This document shows positions 13,549 to 21,017 of a stretch of DNA of 22,946 nt, piece after piece. The position numbers and the translations under genes are program-made. Source of the stretch: an uncultured Corynebacterium sp. (GTDB lineage Bacteria > Actinomycetota > Actinomycetes > Mycobacteriales > Mycobacteriaceae); contig NZ_CAMIFY010000046.1 in NCBI RefSeq assembly GCF_946222985.1, positions 1 to 22,946 on the forward strand, given 5' to 3'. The first letter of the stretch is position 1; the number at the start of each line of letters is the position of its first letter. Under the pieces are notes generated by a model. The model had not been told where the DNA came from. It did not search any database and saw nothing but the letters and a program-made list of their open reading frames with translations.

Positions 13549-15465
13549 CTACTCCCCCGCGTCCGTCTCGCCGATCGGCCGCCACCATCCGCTGACGGCG
13601 TCGGCGATGGACTCGGCGGTGAGACCGAGCTCATCGAGGATCTGGCTGCGCGAGGCATGGTCGAGGAACTTCTGCGGCACCGCGAACTGGCGCATGGGAA
13701 CGTCGATCTCCGACGCCCGCAGCACGTCGCCGAGCAGCGATCCCACGCCGGCGTGGACGACGCCGTCCTCGACGACGACGACCAGCGAGTGCTTCTCCGC
13801 CAGGGCGACGAGATCGCCGCTGACCGGAACGACCCATCGCGGGTCGACGACGGTGACGTCGATTCCCGACGCACCCAGGGTCTCCGCCGCCGCACGGGCG
13901 GCGCCGGCGAACGCGCCGACCGAGACGATCAGCACGTCACCGCCGTCCTTCGCGCCGTCCCCGTCGTTCGAGCGGTACAGCACGTCGACCCCGTCCGCGG
14001 TGCGCTCGACGGCGTCGACGTCGTCGGCGACCTTGCCCTTCGGGAAGCGCACGACGGTCGGACCGTCCGTGACGGCGACGGCCTCGCGCAGTTCCTCGAC
14101 GAGCGTGGCGCCGTCACGCGGCGCGGCGACGCGGATGCCCGGGACGATCGAGGTCAGGGCCATGTCCCACACGCCGTTGTGGCTGGCGCCGTCCGAACCC
14201 GTGATGCCGGCGCGGTCGAGGACCAGCGTGACCGGCAACCCCAGGAGCGCGACGTCCATCAGCAACTGGTCGAAGGCGCGGTTGAGGAAGGTCGAGTAGA
14301 TGGCGACGACCGGGTGCATGCCCGTCAGCGCCAGCCCCGACGCCGACGTCAGCGCATGCTGCTCGGCGATGCCGACGTCGAAGAAACGATCCGGGTGAGC
14401 CGCGCCGAACTTCACCAGTCCGGTGGGCCCGGCCATGGCGGCGGTGATCGCCACGACGTCGTCGCGCTCGTTGCCGATCTCGACCAGCTCGTCGGAGAAC
14501 ACCGACGTCCAATCGCGCACCGGGCTGGACTTCGACGCACCGGTGACGGGGTCGATCACGCCGGTGGCGTGCATGAGGTCCGCCTCGTTGGCCTCGGCCG
14601 GCGCGAATCCGCGGCCCTTGTGGGTCTTGGCGTGGACGATGACGGGTCCGCCGAACTCGCGGGCGTGGCGCAGGGCGTTTTCCAGCGAGCGGATGTTGTG
14701 CCCGTCGACGGGCCCCATGTACTTGATGCCCAGCTCGGAGAACATCTCCTGCGGCATGACGGTGGACTTCAGGCCCTCCTTCGCGCCGTAGACGATGCGG
14801 CCGACGAATTCGCCGGTGCGGCCCATGCGCTCCAGGCCGGACTTCCCCTGCCGCATGACCATGTCGTAGGCCGGCTGCAGGGCCAGGGCCGCGAGGTTCT
14901 CGGCGAGGCCGCCGATGGTCGGCGAGTAGCTGCGCCCGTTGTCGTTGATGACGACGACCACGGAGCGGTCCTTGCCGGACGCGATGTTGTTGAGCGCCTC
15001 CCAGCACATGCCGCCGGTCAGGGCGCCGTCGCCGACGACGGCGACGACGTGGCGGTGGTGCTCGCCGCGGATGGCGAAGCCCTTGGCTATGCCGTCGGCC
15101 GTCGACAGCGCGGCGGAGGCGTGGGAGGACTCGGTCCAGTCGTGCGGGCTCTCGGCCCGGCTCGGGTAGCCGGACATGCCGTCCTTCTGGCGCAGCGTGT
15201 CGAAGTCGTCGAGTCGGCCGGTGAGCATCTTGTGCACGTACGCCTGGTGGCCGGTGTCGAAGATGATCGGGTCCGTCGGCGAGTCGAAGACGCGATGCAG
15301 CGCCATCGTCAGTTCGACGACGCCGAGGTTGGGTCCGAGGTGTCCGCCGGTGGCCGATACCTTGGCCACCAGAAAGTCGCGGATCTCCTGGGCCAGGCCT
15401 TCGAGTTCTTCGGGGCGCAAGGCCCGCACGTCGGCGGGCGAGGAGATTGATTCGAGGAGGCCCAT
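13549..15465 (-). CDS. dxs: 1-deoxy-D-xylulose-5-phosphate synthase
   Basis: This 638-residue thiamine-diphosphate enzyme condenses pyruvate and glyceraldehyde 3-phosphate in the first step of the non-mevalonate isoprenoid pathway, which feeds decaprenyl-phosphate carriers for cell-wall synthesis. The cofactor motif GDGALTGG starts at 145 and ends with NDN at 174-176. H42 in GGHLGPNLG and the catalytic Glu E368 in VGIAEQHA are present. The transketolase C-terminal domain ends with DVPMRQFAVPQKFLDHASR. The start at 15465 gives the typical MGLLESISSPADVRAL. It is downstream of the uridine methyltransferase gene but has its own promoter-like element and hairpin-rich leader. Confidence 0.97.
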   Translation of the reverse strand: MGLLESISSPADVRALRPEELEGLAQEIRDFLVAKVSATGGHLGPNLGVVELTMALHRVFDSPTDPIIFDTGHQAYVHKMLTGRLDDFDTLRQKDGMSGYPSRAESPHDWTESSHASAALSTADGIAKGFAIRGEHHRHVVAVVGDGALTGGMCWEALNNIASGKDRSVVVVINDNGRSYSPTIGGLAENLAALALQPAYDMVMRQGKSGLERMGRTGEFVGRIVYGAKEGLKSTVMPQEMFSELGIKYMGPVDGHNIRSLENALRHAREFGGPVIVHAKTHKGRGFAPAEANEADLMHATGVIDPVTGASKSSPVRDWTSVFSDELVEIGNERDDVVAITAAMAGPTGLVKFGAAHPDRFFDVGIAEQHALTSASGLALTGMHPVVAIYSTFLNRAFDQLLMDVALLGLPVTLVLDRAGITGSDGASHNGVWDMALTSIVPGIRVAAPRDGATLVEELREAVAVTDGPTVVRFPKGKVADDVDAVERTADGVDVLYRSNDGDGAKDGGDVLIVSVGAFAGAARAAAETLGASGIDVTVVDPRWVVPVSGDLVALAEKHSLVVVVEDGVVHAGVGSLLGDVLRASEIDVPMRQFAVPQKFLDHASRSQILDELGLTAESIADAVSGWWRPIGETDAGE

Positions 15466-15499
15466 GAACCGTTACCCGTTCCTTTCACGTCTCGGCGGC

Positions 15500-15534
15500 C
15501 CCGGAAACCAGTCCGGGTTGGTCTTTCAATACTA
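15500..15534 (-). promoter_or_regulatory. Predicted dxs promoter and leader hairpin
   Basis: On the - strand TAGTAT (15529-15534) could be a -10 element, giving a leader of about 57 bases. The leader contains the stem-loop CCCGGA-CTGGTT-TCCGGG (15500-15517) and an AAAGGA ribosome-site candidate 14 bases before the ATG, which is further than usual. No convincing -35 was seen. Confidence 0.4.
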
Positions 15535-15541
15535 CGGGTGC

Positions 15542-15576
15542 CCCTCGCACGGTTGGGCGAGGGACCGTCGTGCGAG
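15542..15576. terminator. Hairpin with two alternative stems between methyltransferase and dxs
   Basis: Two overlapping stems are possible. CCCTCGC (15542-15548) can pair with GCGAGGG (15557-15563), or CTCGCAC (15544-15550) can pair with GTGCGAG (15570-15576), extended by GGT/ACC inside. They share bases, so they exclude each other. The element sits 13 bases past the methyltransferase stop and just upstream of the predicted dxs promoter, so it is probably its terminator. Confidence 0.5.
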
Positions 15577-15588
15577 TCGGGTCGTCGG

Positions 15589-16812
15589 TCAGCCGGCCTG
15601 GGCCAGCACGGCGATCGTCTCCAGGTGGTGCGTGCCCGGGAAAGCGTCGACGACCTCGATGGATTCGATGCGGTAGCCGTCGTCGGCCCAGGAGCGGGCG
15701 TCGCGGGCGAACGTCGCGGGATCGCAGCCGATGTGCATGACCCGCTCGGGGCGCGCGGCCGCGATGGCGGCCACGGTCTGCGCTCCGGCGCCGGTGCGCG
15801 GCGGGTCGAGGACGACGAGGTCGACCTTGTGGCCCAGCTTGCCGACGACGCTTTCCACCCGCGACGTCCGGAACTCCACCGGAAGATCGGCCAGGGCTCG
15901 GCGGCCGACGGTCGCGGCTTCGGCGAAGGACTCGACGGAGGTCACGGCACCGTCCGGCCCGACGAGGTCCGCGAGGGCGGCGGCGAAGATGCCGACGCCG
16001 CCGTAGAGATCCCAGGCCCGGCCGCCGGGGGTGTCGGGCAGGAGTTCCCGGACGCGGCGCGCGTAGTGGTCGGCCGCGGAGCGGTGAGCCTGCCAGAATC
16101 CGTCGACGGGGACGTCGTACTCGCGGTCACCGAGCTTTTCGACGGCGACGGGGTTTCCCTCGACCACCGTGACGCGCCGCTTGCGGCCCTTGCCGGTGAC
16201 GTGCAGCACGTGGCGGTCGCCGCGGGCGTCGCGGACGACATGGACCTCACCGCCGGCGGGCACGGCGCCCGCCTCGCCGAGTCCGGTGGTCAAACCTTCG
16301 ACGTTCTGAGCGCAGTCGTGACCGACGACCAGGTCACGGGACTTGCGCATGCGCAGTCCGGCGCGACCCTCGGCGTCGACGCCCAAGCGCACGCGAGTGC
16401 GCCATCCGGTCGCCGGGGCGAGCGCCGTCACCGTCGGCTCCGGAATCTCGTCCGCCGGGAAGCGACCGATCCGGCGCAAGGCGTCGAGAAGCACGTCCTT
16501 CTTCAATTCGGGCGCGTGCGCCGGGTCGACGAACCCCAGATCGCAGCAACCGGCGCCGGCGGCCGCGGCCGCGCACTCCGGCTCGATGCGGTGCGGCGAG
16601 GCGTCGAGGATCTCGGTGGCTTCGCCGCGCCACAGCTTCGCGTCCGGATCGTCGAGGGTGACGCGGACGTTCTCGCCCGGGATCGCACCGCGCACGAGGA
16701 TGACGCGGCCGTCGAGCAGTCCGATCGACTCGCCGCCGTGGGCGGGTCGGTCGATGGCGACGTCGATGGTCGTCGGGCCGGACGGATCGGTCGGGGTGGT
16801 CGGTTCGGTCAT
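15589..16812 (-). CDS. TRAM-domain SAM-dependent RNA uridine-C5 methyltransferase (TrmA/RlmD family)
   Basis: The 407-residue protein methylates C5 of a uridine in tRNA or 23S rRNA; the exact target cannot be told from sequence. An N-terminal TRAM domain (about 14-70) is followed by cysteines C80, C89, C90 and C167 in the places of the RlmD iron-sulfur cluster ligands. The SAM site is WDLYGGVGIFA, the LDPPRTGAG motif follows, and the nucleophile is C363 in HIGCDPATF. The start at 16812 (MTEPTTPTDPSG) is chosen because longer frames run into DUF3710 antisense. It is 22 bases downstream of DUF3710, so the two are probably co-transcribed. Homologue: Rv2689c. Confidence 0.88.
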   Translation of the reverse strand: MTEPTTPTDPSGPTTIDVAIDRPAHGGESIGLLDGRVILVRGAIPGENVRVTLDDPDAKLWRGEATEILDASPHRIEPECAAAAAGAGCCDLGFVDPAHAPELKKDVLLDALRRIGRFPADEIPEPTVTALAPATGWRTRVRLGVDAEGRAGLRMRKSRDLVVGHDCAQNVEGLTTGLGEAGAVPAGGEVHVVRDARGDRHVLHVTGKGRKRRVTVVEGNPVAVEKLGDREYDVPVDGFWQAHRSAADHYARRVRELLPDTPGGRAWDLYGGVGIFAAALADLVGPDGAVTSVESFAEAATVGRRALADLPVEFRTSRVESVVGKLGHKVDLVVLDPPRTGAGAQTVAAIAAARPERVMHIGCDPATFARDARSWADDGYRIESIEVVDAFPGTHHLETIAVLAQAG

Positions 16813-16834
16813 CGCGTGTTCTCCGTGCCCGGCG

Positions 16835-17587
16835 TCAGGAGGCCGAGCCGGAGCCGGGGCCCGCCTGCGGAGTGTTCGGCTGCCCGGACTGCTGCTGGGC
16901 GTTCTGCTGCTGGGCGTAGGCCTGGCGGATCTGCTCGGCCATCTGCACCGGCAAGGTGACCGGCAGCGGCTGGCCCGACGGCATCGGCTTGTCGCCGCGG
17001 TTGACGAAGCACCGCGCCATGACGCCACGGCCGATCTCGGCGAGCTCGTCGGAGTCGGCGACGGGGCCCGACAGCGTCAGGCGCATCATCCACCGCGGTC
17101 CGTCGGCTCCGATGATCCGCATGCGCATGTCGTCGCGGGTGCCGACGATCTCGTCTCCCCACGGGCCGGACTCGGTGACGACGTCGAGGCCGTCGGAGGC
17201 CAGACCCTCGGAGATCTCGGCCGCCGAGGTCTCCCACAGGCCACCGGACGTCGGTGCGGCGAAGGCGACCGGGGTGATGCGGCCGGCTGTGGTGACCAGA
17301 TGCAGCATCGTCGGGCCCTGCGGACCCATCTCGACCTGAATGTCACCGGAATGGGGCACGGCGAGCAGCACCGAGCCCAAGTTCACGCTGGCCTTGGCGA
17401 AATCGGAGAAGTCGAACTCCTCCGGCTTGGCGTCGGCGACGTCGAACGGGCCCGACTCGACGGGCTGCAGGCCGTCCTCGCGCTCGTCGCCGGCGGGGAC
17501 GACGGTGCCGCGATCGACGGTCGCCTCGGCGGACTCCCGGTCGGCTCCGTCATCGTTGTTCTTGTTGCCAAAGGGCCACATGGCCAT
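16835..17587 (-). CDS. DUF3710 family protein
   Basis: The 250-residue protein belongs to an actinobacterial family of unknown function that is found beside dut. It begins MAMWPFGNKNNDD, has an acidic stretch to about residue 60, then the conserved core with GSVLLAVPHSGDIQVEMGPQG, GPWGDEIVG and MRIIGADGPRWMMRLTLSGP. The last 30 residues are low-complexity Gln, Pro, Gly and Ser. The start ATG 17587 is six bases after GAGG on the - strand; a second ATG two codons later (17581) is an alternative. No membrane segment or signal peptide is visible. It lies between dut and the methyltransferase on the same strand. Confidence 0.85.
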   Translation of the reverse strand: MAMWPFGNKNNDDGADRESAEATVDRGTVVPAGDEREDGLQPVESGPFDVADAKPEEFDFSDFAKASVNLGSVLLAVPHSGDIQVEMGPQGPTMLHLVTTAGRITPVAFAAPTSGGLWETSAAEISEGLASDGLDVVTESGPWGDEIVGTRDDMRMRIIGADGPRWMMRLTLSGPVADSDELAEIGRGVMARCFVNRGDKPMPSGQPLPVTLPVQMAEQIRQAYAQQQNAQQQSGQPNTPQAGPGSGSAS

Positions 17588-17686
17588 GAGCTCCCTCGTA
17601 AGTCGGTGTCGGTGCGATGGCGCACCGTTCATTCATGCGTCGTTGGTGCCGCATCGTTGATGCAACGTGCCTGGGTCGTGCCTGGA

Positions 17687-17739
17687 TTTCCGCGGCGCGG
17701 ACGCCGCCATGCGCTCCAGGGTAACGGCAACCGCGGAAA
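17687..17739. repeat. Inverted repeat in the dut-DUF3710 spacer
   Basis: TTTCCGCGG (17687-17695) and CCGCGGAAA (17731-17739) form perfect nine-base arms 35 bases apart, immediately after the dut stop. They could terminate or attenuate the dut transcript before DUF3710, although no U-tract follows. The remaining spacer to 17587 holds a GCATC-GTT-GATGC hairpin (17651-17663) and nothing else I recognise. Confidence 0.45.
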
Positions 17740-17749
17740 CGGGGCCGCT

Positions 17750-18304
17750 TTACGCCCGGTTGCCGGGACCCGACACTCCGGTCGAACCGTGGCCGCGAAC
17801 GCCGCGGGCGGTCTCGTCGAGTTCGTCGACGGCGATGAACGGGCTCAGTTCCACCTTCTGCACCAGCAACTGGGCGATGCGGTCGCCCTTGGCGATGGAG
17901 ATCGGCTCGCGGGGATCGAGATTGATCAGGCTGACCTTGATCTCGCCCCGGTAGCCCGCGTCGACCGTGCCCGGGGCATTGACGATGGACAACCCCGCCC
18001 GCGCGGCCAATCCCGACCGCGGGTGGACGAGGCCGACGGTGCCGGCGGGCAGCGCGATGGCGATGCCCGTGCCGACCAGGGCCCGCTCCCCCGGCTCGAG
18101 CACCAGATCCTCCGCCGACGACAGGTCGACGCCGGCGTCGTCGTGATGCGCGCGGACGGGAATCACCGCGTCCGGGGTCAATCGCCGGACCAGGACCGGC
18201 TCCGCCGCGGGAGTGTTCCGATCATTGCCGGGGGCGTCGTTCGGTGCGTCGTTCGGGGCGTCGTTCGGGGCATTGTGCGGGTACTGCTTCGCGTCGTCGT
18301 TCAC
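17750..18304 (-). CDS. dut: dUTP diphosphatase (dUTPase), with an N-terminal repeat extension
   Basis: The 184-residue homotrimeric enzyme hydrolyses dUTP to dUMP, keeping uracil out of DNA and supplying dTMP synthesis. All five motifs are present: DAGVDL (56-61), HPRSGLA (94-100), APGTVDAGYRGE (110-121, catalytic D115), GDRIAQL (140-146) and RGHGSTG (170-176). About 36 residues precede the usual start of the fold; they include an imperfect NDAP repeat, so the protein is about 30 residues longer than typical actinobacterial dUTPase. No later ATG or GTG start is available before the core. GTG 18304 follows a TATCGT hexamer by eight bases, consistent with a leaderless mRNA. Confidence 0.95.
   Translation of the reverse strand: MNDDAKQYPHNAPNDAPNDAPNDAPGNDRNTPAAEPVLVRRLTPDAVIPVRAHHDDAGVDLSSAEDLVLEPGERALVGTGIAIALPAGTVGLVHPRSGLAARAGLSIVNAPGTVDAGYRGEIKVSLINLDPREPISIAKGDRIAQLLVQKVELSPFIAVDELDETARGVRGHGSTGVSGPGNRA
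18233..18280. repeat. 12-bp tandem repeat inside dut
   Basis: GGCGTCGTTCGG repeats as 18233-18244, 18245-18256 (one mismatch) and 18257-18268, with a degenerate fourth copy at 18269-18280. It encodes the NDAP repeats of the dut N-terminal tail. Unit length is a multiple of three, so copy number could vary without shifting the frame. Confidence 0.9.
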
Positions 18305-18312
18305 GGTCCACG

Positions 18313-18318
18313 ACGATA
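18313..18318 (-). promoter_or_regulatory. Predicted -10 element of leaderless dut
   Basis: On the - strand TATCGT (18313-18318) ends eight bases before GTG 18304. No ribosome site is present between them. Confidence 0.4.
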
Positions 18319-18352
18319 CGGCAGCCGCCGTCGGGCCCGGAACCGACTTCGG

Positions 18353-18358
18353 TAGAAT
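18353..18358 (+). promoter_or_regulatory. Predicted -10 element of leaderless DUF3093 gene
   Basis: TAGAAT at 18353-18358 is a near-consensus actinobacterial -10 hexamer ending eight bases before GTG 18367. The dut and DUF3093 promoters are back to back, with about 62 bases between start codons. Confidence 0.65.
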
Positions 18359-18366
18359 GGGCGGCC

Positions 18367-18879
18367 GTGAGCACCTCCAACGACAGCACCGTGACGGCAG
18401 CCGACGGCGAGATCATCTACCGCGAACGCCTGTGGGTGCCGTGGTGGTACTGGGCCCTCGCGGTGCCCGCCATCATCGTCTGCACCGCCCAGATCGCGTT
18501 CAACCGCAGCATCATCTGGTTGATCGTCGGCGGCCTCATCATCACCCTGATCGGGCTCTGGATCCTGATGACGTTGTCCAAGACCCGTGTCTCCGTCGAA
18601 GTCGACGGCTCCGGCGAGCACTGGCTCCACGCCGGTTCGGCGATCCTGCCGGCGACGGTGGTGTCGAAGTCGCTGGTGGTCCCGGAATCGGCGCACCGCA
18701 ACGCGCTGGGCCGGCAGCTCGACCCCGCCGCGTTCCTGGTCACGCACAGCTGGGTGCGCACCATGGTGCTGCTGGTTCTCGACGATCCGGAGGACCCCAC
18801 CCCGTACTGGTTGGTGTCCACGCGTCGTCCCGAAGAACTGCTCGACGCCTTCCTCGGCGCCGACCGCGAGCGAGCCTGA
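18367..18879 (+). CDS. DUF3093 family membrane protein (Rv2698-like)
   Basis: The 170-residue protein has two adjacent membrane helices (about 28-65) separated by a short Asn-Arg-Ser loop, followed by a soluble domain of about 100 residues that should lie on the cytoplasmic side. Conserved family segments are YRERLWVPWWYWALA at the first helix and WLVSTRRPEELLDAF at the C-terminus. Function is unknown. The start at GTG 18367 follows the TAGAAT -10 element by eight bases, and longer frames run into dut antisense. It is divergent from dut and converges on DUF4193 over a long terminator stem. Confidence 0.88.
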   Translation: MSTSNDSTVTAADGEIIYRERLWVPWWYWALAVPAIIVCTAQIAFNRSIIWLIVGGLIITLIGLWILMTLSKTRVSVEVDGSGEHWLHAGSAILPATVVSKSLVVPESAHRNALGRQLDPAAFLVTHSWVRTMVLLVLDDPEDPTPYWLVSTRRPEELLDAFLGADRERA

Positions 18880-18888
18880 TCCACCGAA

Positions 18889-18927
18889 CCGACGAAGGGG
18901 GCCCCGAACCGGGGCCCCCTTCGTCGG
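18889..18927. terminator. Bidirectional terminator between DUF3093 and DUF4193
   Basis: A perfect 17-bp stem (18889-18905 with 18911-18927) encloses GAACC. The + strand continues CGTTTGGG and the - strand TTCGGTGG, both with short U-poor tails, but the stem is very stable. It begins nine bases past the DUF3093 stop. Confidence 0.85.
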
Positions 18928-18971
18928 CGTTTGGGCGGCGTTTCATCGGCCTTTCGCCGACCGCCCTGCGA

Positions 18972-19268
18972 TCAGGCGCAGTCGCGGCAGATCGGGAAAC
19001 CGTCGCCCGGATCGTGGTCGATCATCGACCGGTGCTGCACCAGAAAGCAGTTGCCGCAGGTGAACTCGTCGTCCTGGGGCGGAACCACCGAGATCTCCAG
19101 TTCCTCGCCGGACAAGTCGGCGCCGGGGAGCTCGTAGGGCTCGACGATCTCACCGTCATCGGTGTCCGCGATGCGGTTTTCTTCTCCGGCGGCCTGCAGG
19201 CCCTCCAACGAATCGGTGGCGATTTCCTCGTCTTCGCGCGTGCGGGGCGAATCGTAATCGACAGCCAT
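18972..19268 (-). CDS. DUF4193 family small acidic zinc-ribbon-like protein (Rv2699c-like)
   Basis: The 98-residue acidic protein is conserved in actinobacteria. Its C-terminus has two Cys pairs, CGNC (C71, C74) and CRDC (C94, C97), that could bind zinc, and the intervening FLVQHRSMIDHD stretch is typical. No catalytic motif is visible and its role is unknown. ATG 19268 is preceded by a good GGAGGAGG ribosome site. It has a strong-looking promoter with a palindrome in the spacer, so it is probably regulated on its own. Confidence 0.9.
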   Translation of the reverse strand: MAVDYDSPRTREDEEIATDSLEGLQAAGEENRIADTDDGEIVEPYELPGADLSGEELEISVVPPQDDEFTCGNCFLVQHRSMIDHDPGDGFPICRDCA

Positions 19269-19325
19269 GGTCCGGCCTCCTCCAATGGGGTCGCGATGCA
19301 CGTCTGGTGCACCGTTTCTCGGCGG

Positions 19326-19354
19326 ATATTATGTGAATTCACAGGGTCTGTCAT
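19326..19354 (-). promoter_or_regulatory. DUF4193 promoter with palindromic operator in the spacer
   Basis: On the - strand ATGACA (19349-19354) and TAATAT (19326-19331) are 17 bases apart, close to the consensus promoter. The spacer contains the perfect 12-base palindrome TGTGAATTCACA (19332-19343), which touches the -10 element. The predicted transcript start is near 19319, leaving a leader of about 50 bases. Confidence 0.65.
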
Positions 19355-19420
19355 ATCCCCTGCTCAAGTGGCGAAAATTCGACCATCGGGCATCGGGTGA
19401 ATGGCAGCCACCCGACCAGA

Positions 19421-19426
19421 GATACC
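19421..19426 (+). promoter_or_regulatory. Possible -10 element of cei
   Basis: GATACC (19421-19426) ends nine bases before ATG 19436. No ribosome site is seen, which again suggests a leaderless message. The hexamer is a modest match. Confidence 0.35.
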
Positions 19427-19435
19427 ATGGTTTCC

Positions 19436-20032
19436 ATGACGCACCGACAGGACATGGCGCCGCCGCCCCGCCGAATCGCGCCATACGCCGTCCTCGTGGT
19501 CGTGTTCGCCCTCGTCGCGGCGGTGGCGTGGACGCTCGTTTTCACCCGCACCGTCGAGGCCACGAACCTCGCCTGCGGTCGCGACGACGCCGGCCGCGTC
19601 GTCTCCGCGACCGACCTGTTGGGCGAGGCCCCGGTGCGCCCGGGCGACATCCCCGTGCGCGTCCTCAACGCGAACGGCGAATCGGGCCAGGCGACGGAGG
19701 TGTTCGAGGGACTCTCGGGCCTCGGTTTCGGCGCCGTGGCCGAGGGCGCCGTCGGCAACGACCCGCTCTCCCCCGGGCTCGACCTCGATTGCTACGGCCA
19801 GTTGCGCTTCGGCTCGGAGTTCGCGGCGCACGGTGCGACGATGCACGCCATCTTCCCCTGCCTCGAGCTCATCGACGACGGTCGCGGGGATCCGTCCGTC
19901 GACGTCGCCCTCGGGACGGGCTTCCGCGATCTCGACGACTCCGGGCCCGTGCGTGCGGCGATGGAGACCCTGCAGGCCGGCGAGGAAGTCGACGCCGCGA
20001 CCCTGCAGTCGCTCAGCGGCCGCACCTGCTGA
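19436..20032 (+). CDS. cei: Cei-like envelope integrity protein (LytR C-terminal-like domain, Rv2700 family)
   Basis: The 198-residue protein has a short cytoplasmic N-terminus (PPPRRIAP), one membrane helix (about 18-38) and an extracytoplasmic domain. The domain opens with a Cys-containing segment, then IPVRVLNANGESGQATEVFEGLSGLGF, a LytR_C-like motif. Four cysteines in the outer domain (in NLACG, LDCYG, FPCLE and the C-terminal RTC) could form disulfides. The M. tuberculosis homologue Rv2700 is required for normal cell-envelope integrity and virulence. ATG 19436 is chosen from promoter spacing; ATG 19427 (MVSMTHRQ) is an alternative. It converges on suhB, 32 bases away, without an obvious terminator. 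Confidence 0.85.
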   Translation: MTHRQDMAPPPRRIAPYAVLVVVFALVAAVAWTLVFTRTVEATNLACGRDDAGRVVSATDLLGEAPVRPGDIPVRVLNANGESGQATEVFEGLSGLGFGAVAEGAVGNDPLSPGLDLDCYGQLRFGSEFAAHGATMHAIFPCLELIDDGRGDPSVDVALGTGFRDLDDSGPVRAAMETLQAGEEVDAATLQSLSGRTC

Positions 20033-20064
20033 TCGCGGTCTGCTGGTCCCCGATCGGTCCCCGT

Positions 20065-20982
20065 CTAGTCCCCCGCGTCGGTCTTAGGCATGGGATCGAG
20101 GGCCCCGCGGGAACGCAACGCCGCGCGGAAATCGTCGGCCACCGCCGGCGCCGACGCCATCACGACGTCGCCCGCATCCGACAGCGCGTCGAGCCCGGGC
20201 ACGTCGACGACGGCCCCGGCTTCCTCGGCGATCAACGCCCCGGCGGCCCAGTCCCACACGTTGAGGCCGTGCTCGTAGTAGCAATCCACCGCACCGGCCG
20301 CCAGAAGGCACAAGTCGAGCGCGGCCGAGCCGATGCGCCGGATGTCGCGCACGTCGGCCAGCAATTCCGTCACCAGGCGCCCCTGTTCGACCCTCCGGTG
20401 GGCGTCGTAGCTGAAACCGGTGGCCACCAACGCGACCGCGAGATCCTCGGGCCGGGAACAACCGATGGCCCGATCGATGCCGTCGGCGGTCCGCAGCATC
20501 GCTCCCCGACCGCGCCCGGCATGGAAGATCCGATCCCCGGCGACGTCGGCCACTGCGCCGGCGACGACGACGCCGTCGACCTCGCACGCCACGCTGACCC
20601 CGTACGCCGGAATCCCGTAGAGGAAGTTCACGGTGCCGTCGATCGGGTCGACGATCCATCGTGCGGCGGCCTTCCCGGTCGCGACGTCCCCGGACGCGCC
20701 CCCGCCCGAACCCGAGCCCTCTTCCTCGCCGTAGACGACGTCCCCGGGGCGCATCGCGGCGACCAACCGGCGGATCAGTTCCTCGGATTCCCGGTCGACG
20801 ACGGTCACCGGGTCGACGCGGCTGGATTTGACGTCGGTGCCGTTCGCGTGGCCGCCGCCGACGCCCAGTTCCGTTCGCCGCCGCCTGATGTGGGCGGCGG
20901 CGGAATCGGCCAGGAGCACGGCCATGTCGCGGAGATCGTCGACTTCGGCGGAAAACGTGGGCACGGGGGTTCGGCTCGTCAT
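20065..20982 (-). CDS. suhB: Inositol monophosphatase family protein (SuhB-like)
   Basis: The 305-residue Mg-dependent phosphatase probably hydrolyses inositol-1-phosphate or a related sugar phosphate; inositol is needed for phosphatidylinositol lipids and mycothiol. Metal-site motifs are present: GEEEG (about 85-89), WIVDPIDGTVNF (D112, D115) and VWDWAAG (D244). GSAALDLCLLAAGAVD is also typical. A Gly/Ser-rich insertion follows GEEEG. Start ATG 20982 has AAGGAGG about 11 bases upstream; a TTG start nine codons earlier is unlikely. It is divergent from ppgK and occupies the place of Rv2701c. Confidence 0.9.
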   Translation of the reverse strand: MTSRTPVPTFSAEVDDLRDMAVLLADSAAAHIRRRRTELGVGGGHANGTDVKSSRVDPVTVVDRESEELIRRLVAAMRPGDVVYGEEEGSGSGGGASGDVATGKAAARWIVDPIDGTVNFLYGIPAYGVSVACEVDGVVVAGAVADVAGDRIFHAGRGRGAMLRTADGIDRAIGCSRPEDLAVALVATGFSYDAHRRVEQGRLVTELLADVRDIRRIGSAALDLCLLAAGAVDCYYEHGLNVWDWAAGALIAEEAGAVVDVPGLDALSDAGDVVMASAPAVADDFRAALRSRGALDPMPKTDAGD

Positions 20983-21004
20983 GAGCTCATTGTCCTCCTT
21001 TTCG

Positions 21005-21010
21005 TACAAT
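21005..21010 (+). promoter_or_regulatory. Predicted -10 element of leaderless ppgK
   Basis: TACAAT (21005-21010) ends seven bases before ATG 21018, leaving no room for a ribosome site. The same bases lie within the divergent suhB leader. Confidence 0.6.
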
Positions 21011-21017
21011 CGTCGAC

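Noticed and set aside
13657..15450. Long + strand frame opposite dxs (597 codons)
   Set aside because: Arg/Gly/Val/Asp-rich antisense shadow of an intact dxs gene.
15465..15600. TPP riboswitch upstream of dxs
   Set aside because: The conserved THI-box core is not present; only simple hairpins are seen, and dxs is not a usual target.
19332..19343. GlxR/CRP site at TGTGAATTCACA
   Set aside because: The consensus needs six bases between TGTGA and TCACA; here there are two, so a GlxR dimer should not fit. Kept only as an unassigned palindrome.
20033..20064. Terminator between cei and suhB
   Set aside because: The repeated GGTCCCC is direct, not inverted, and no stem of useful length was found.
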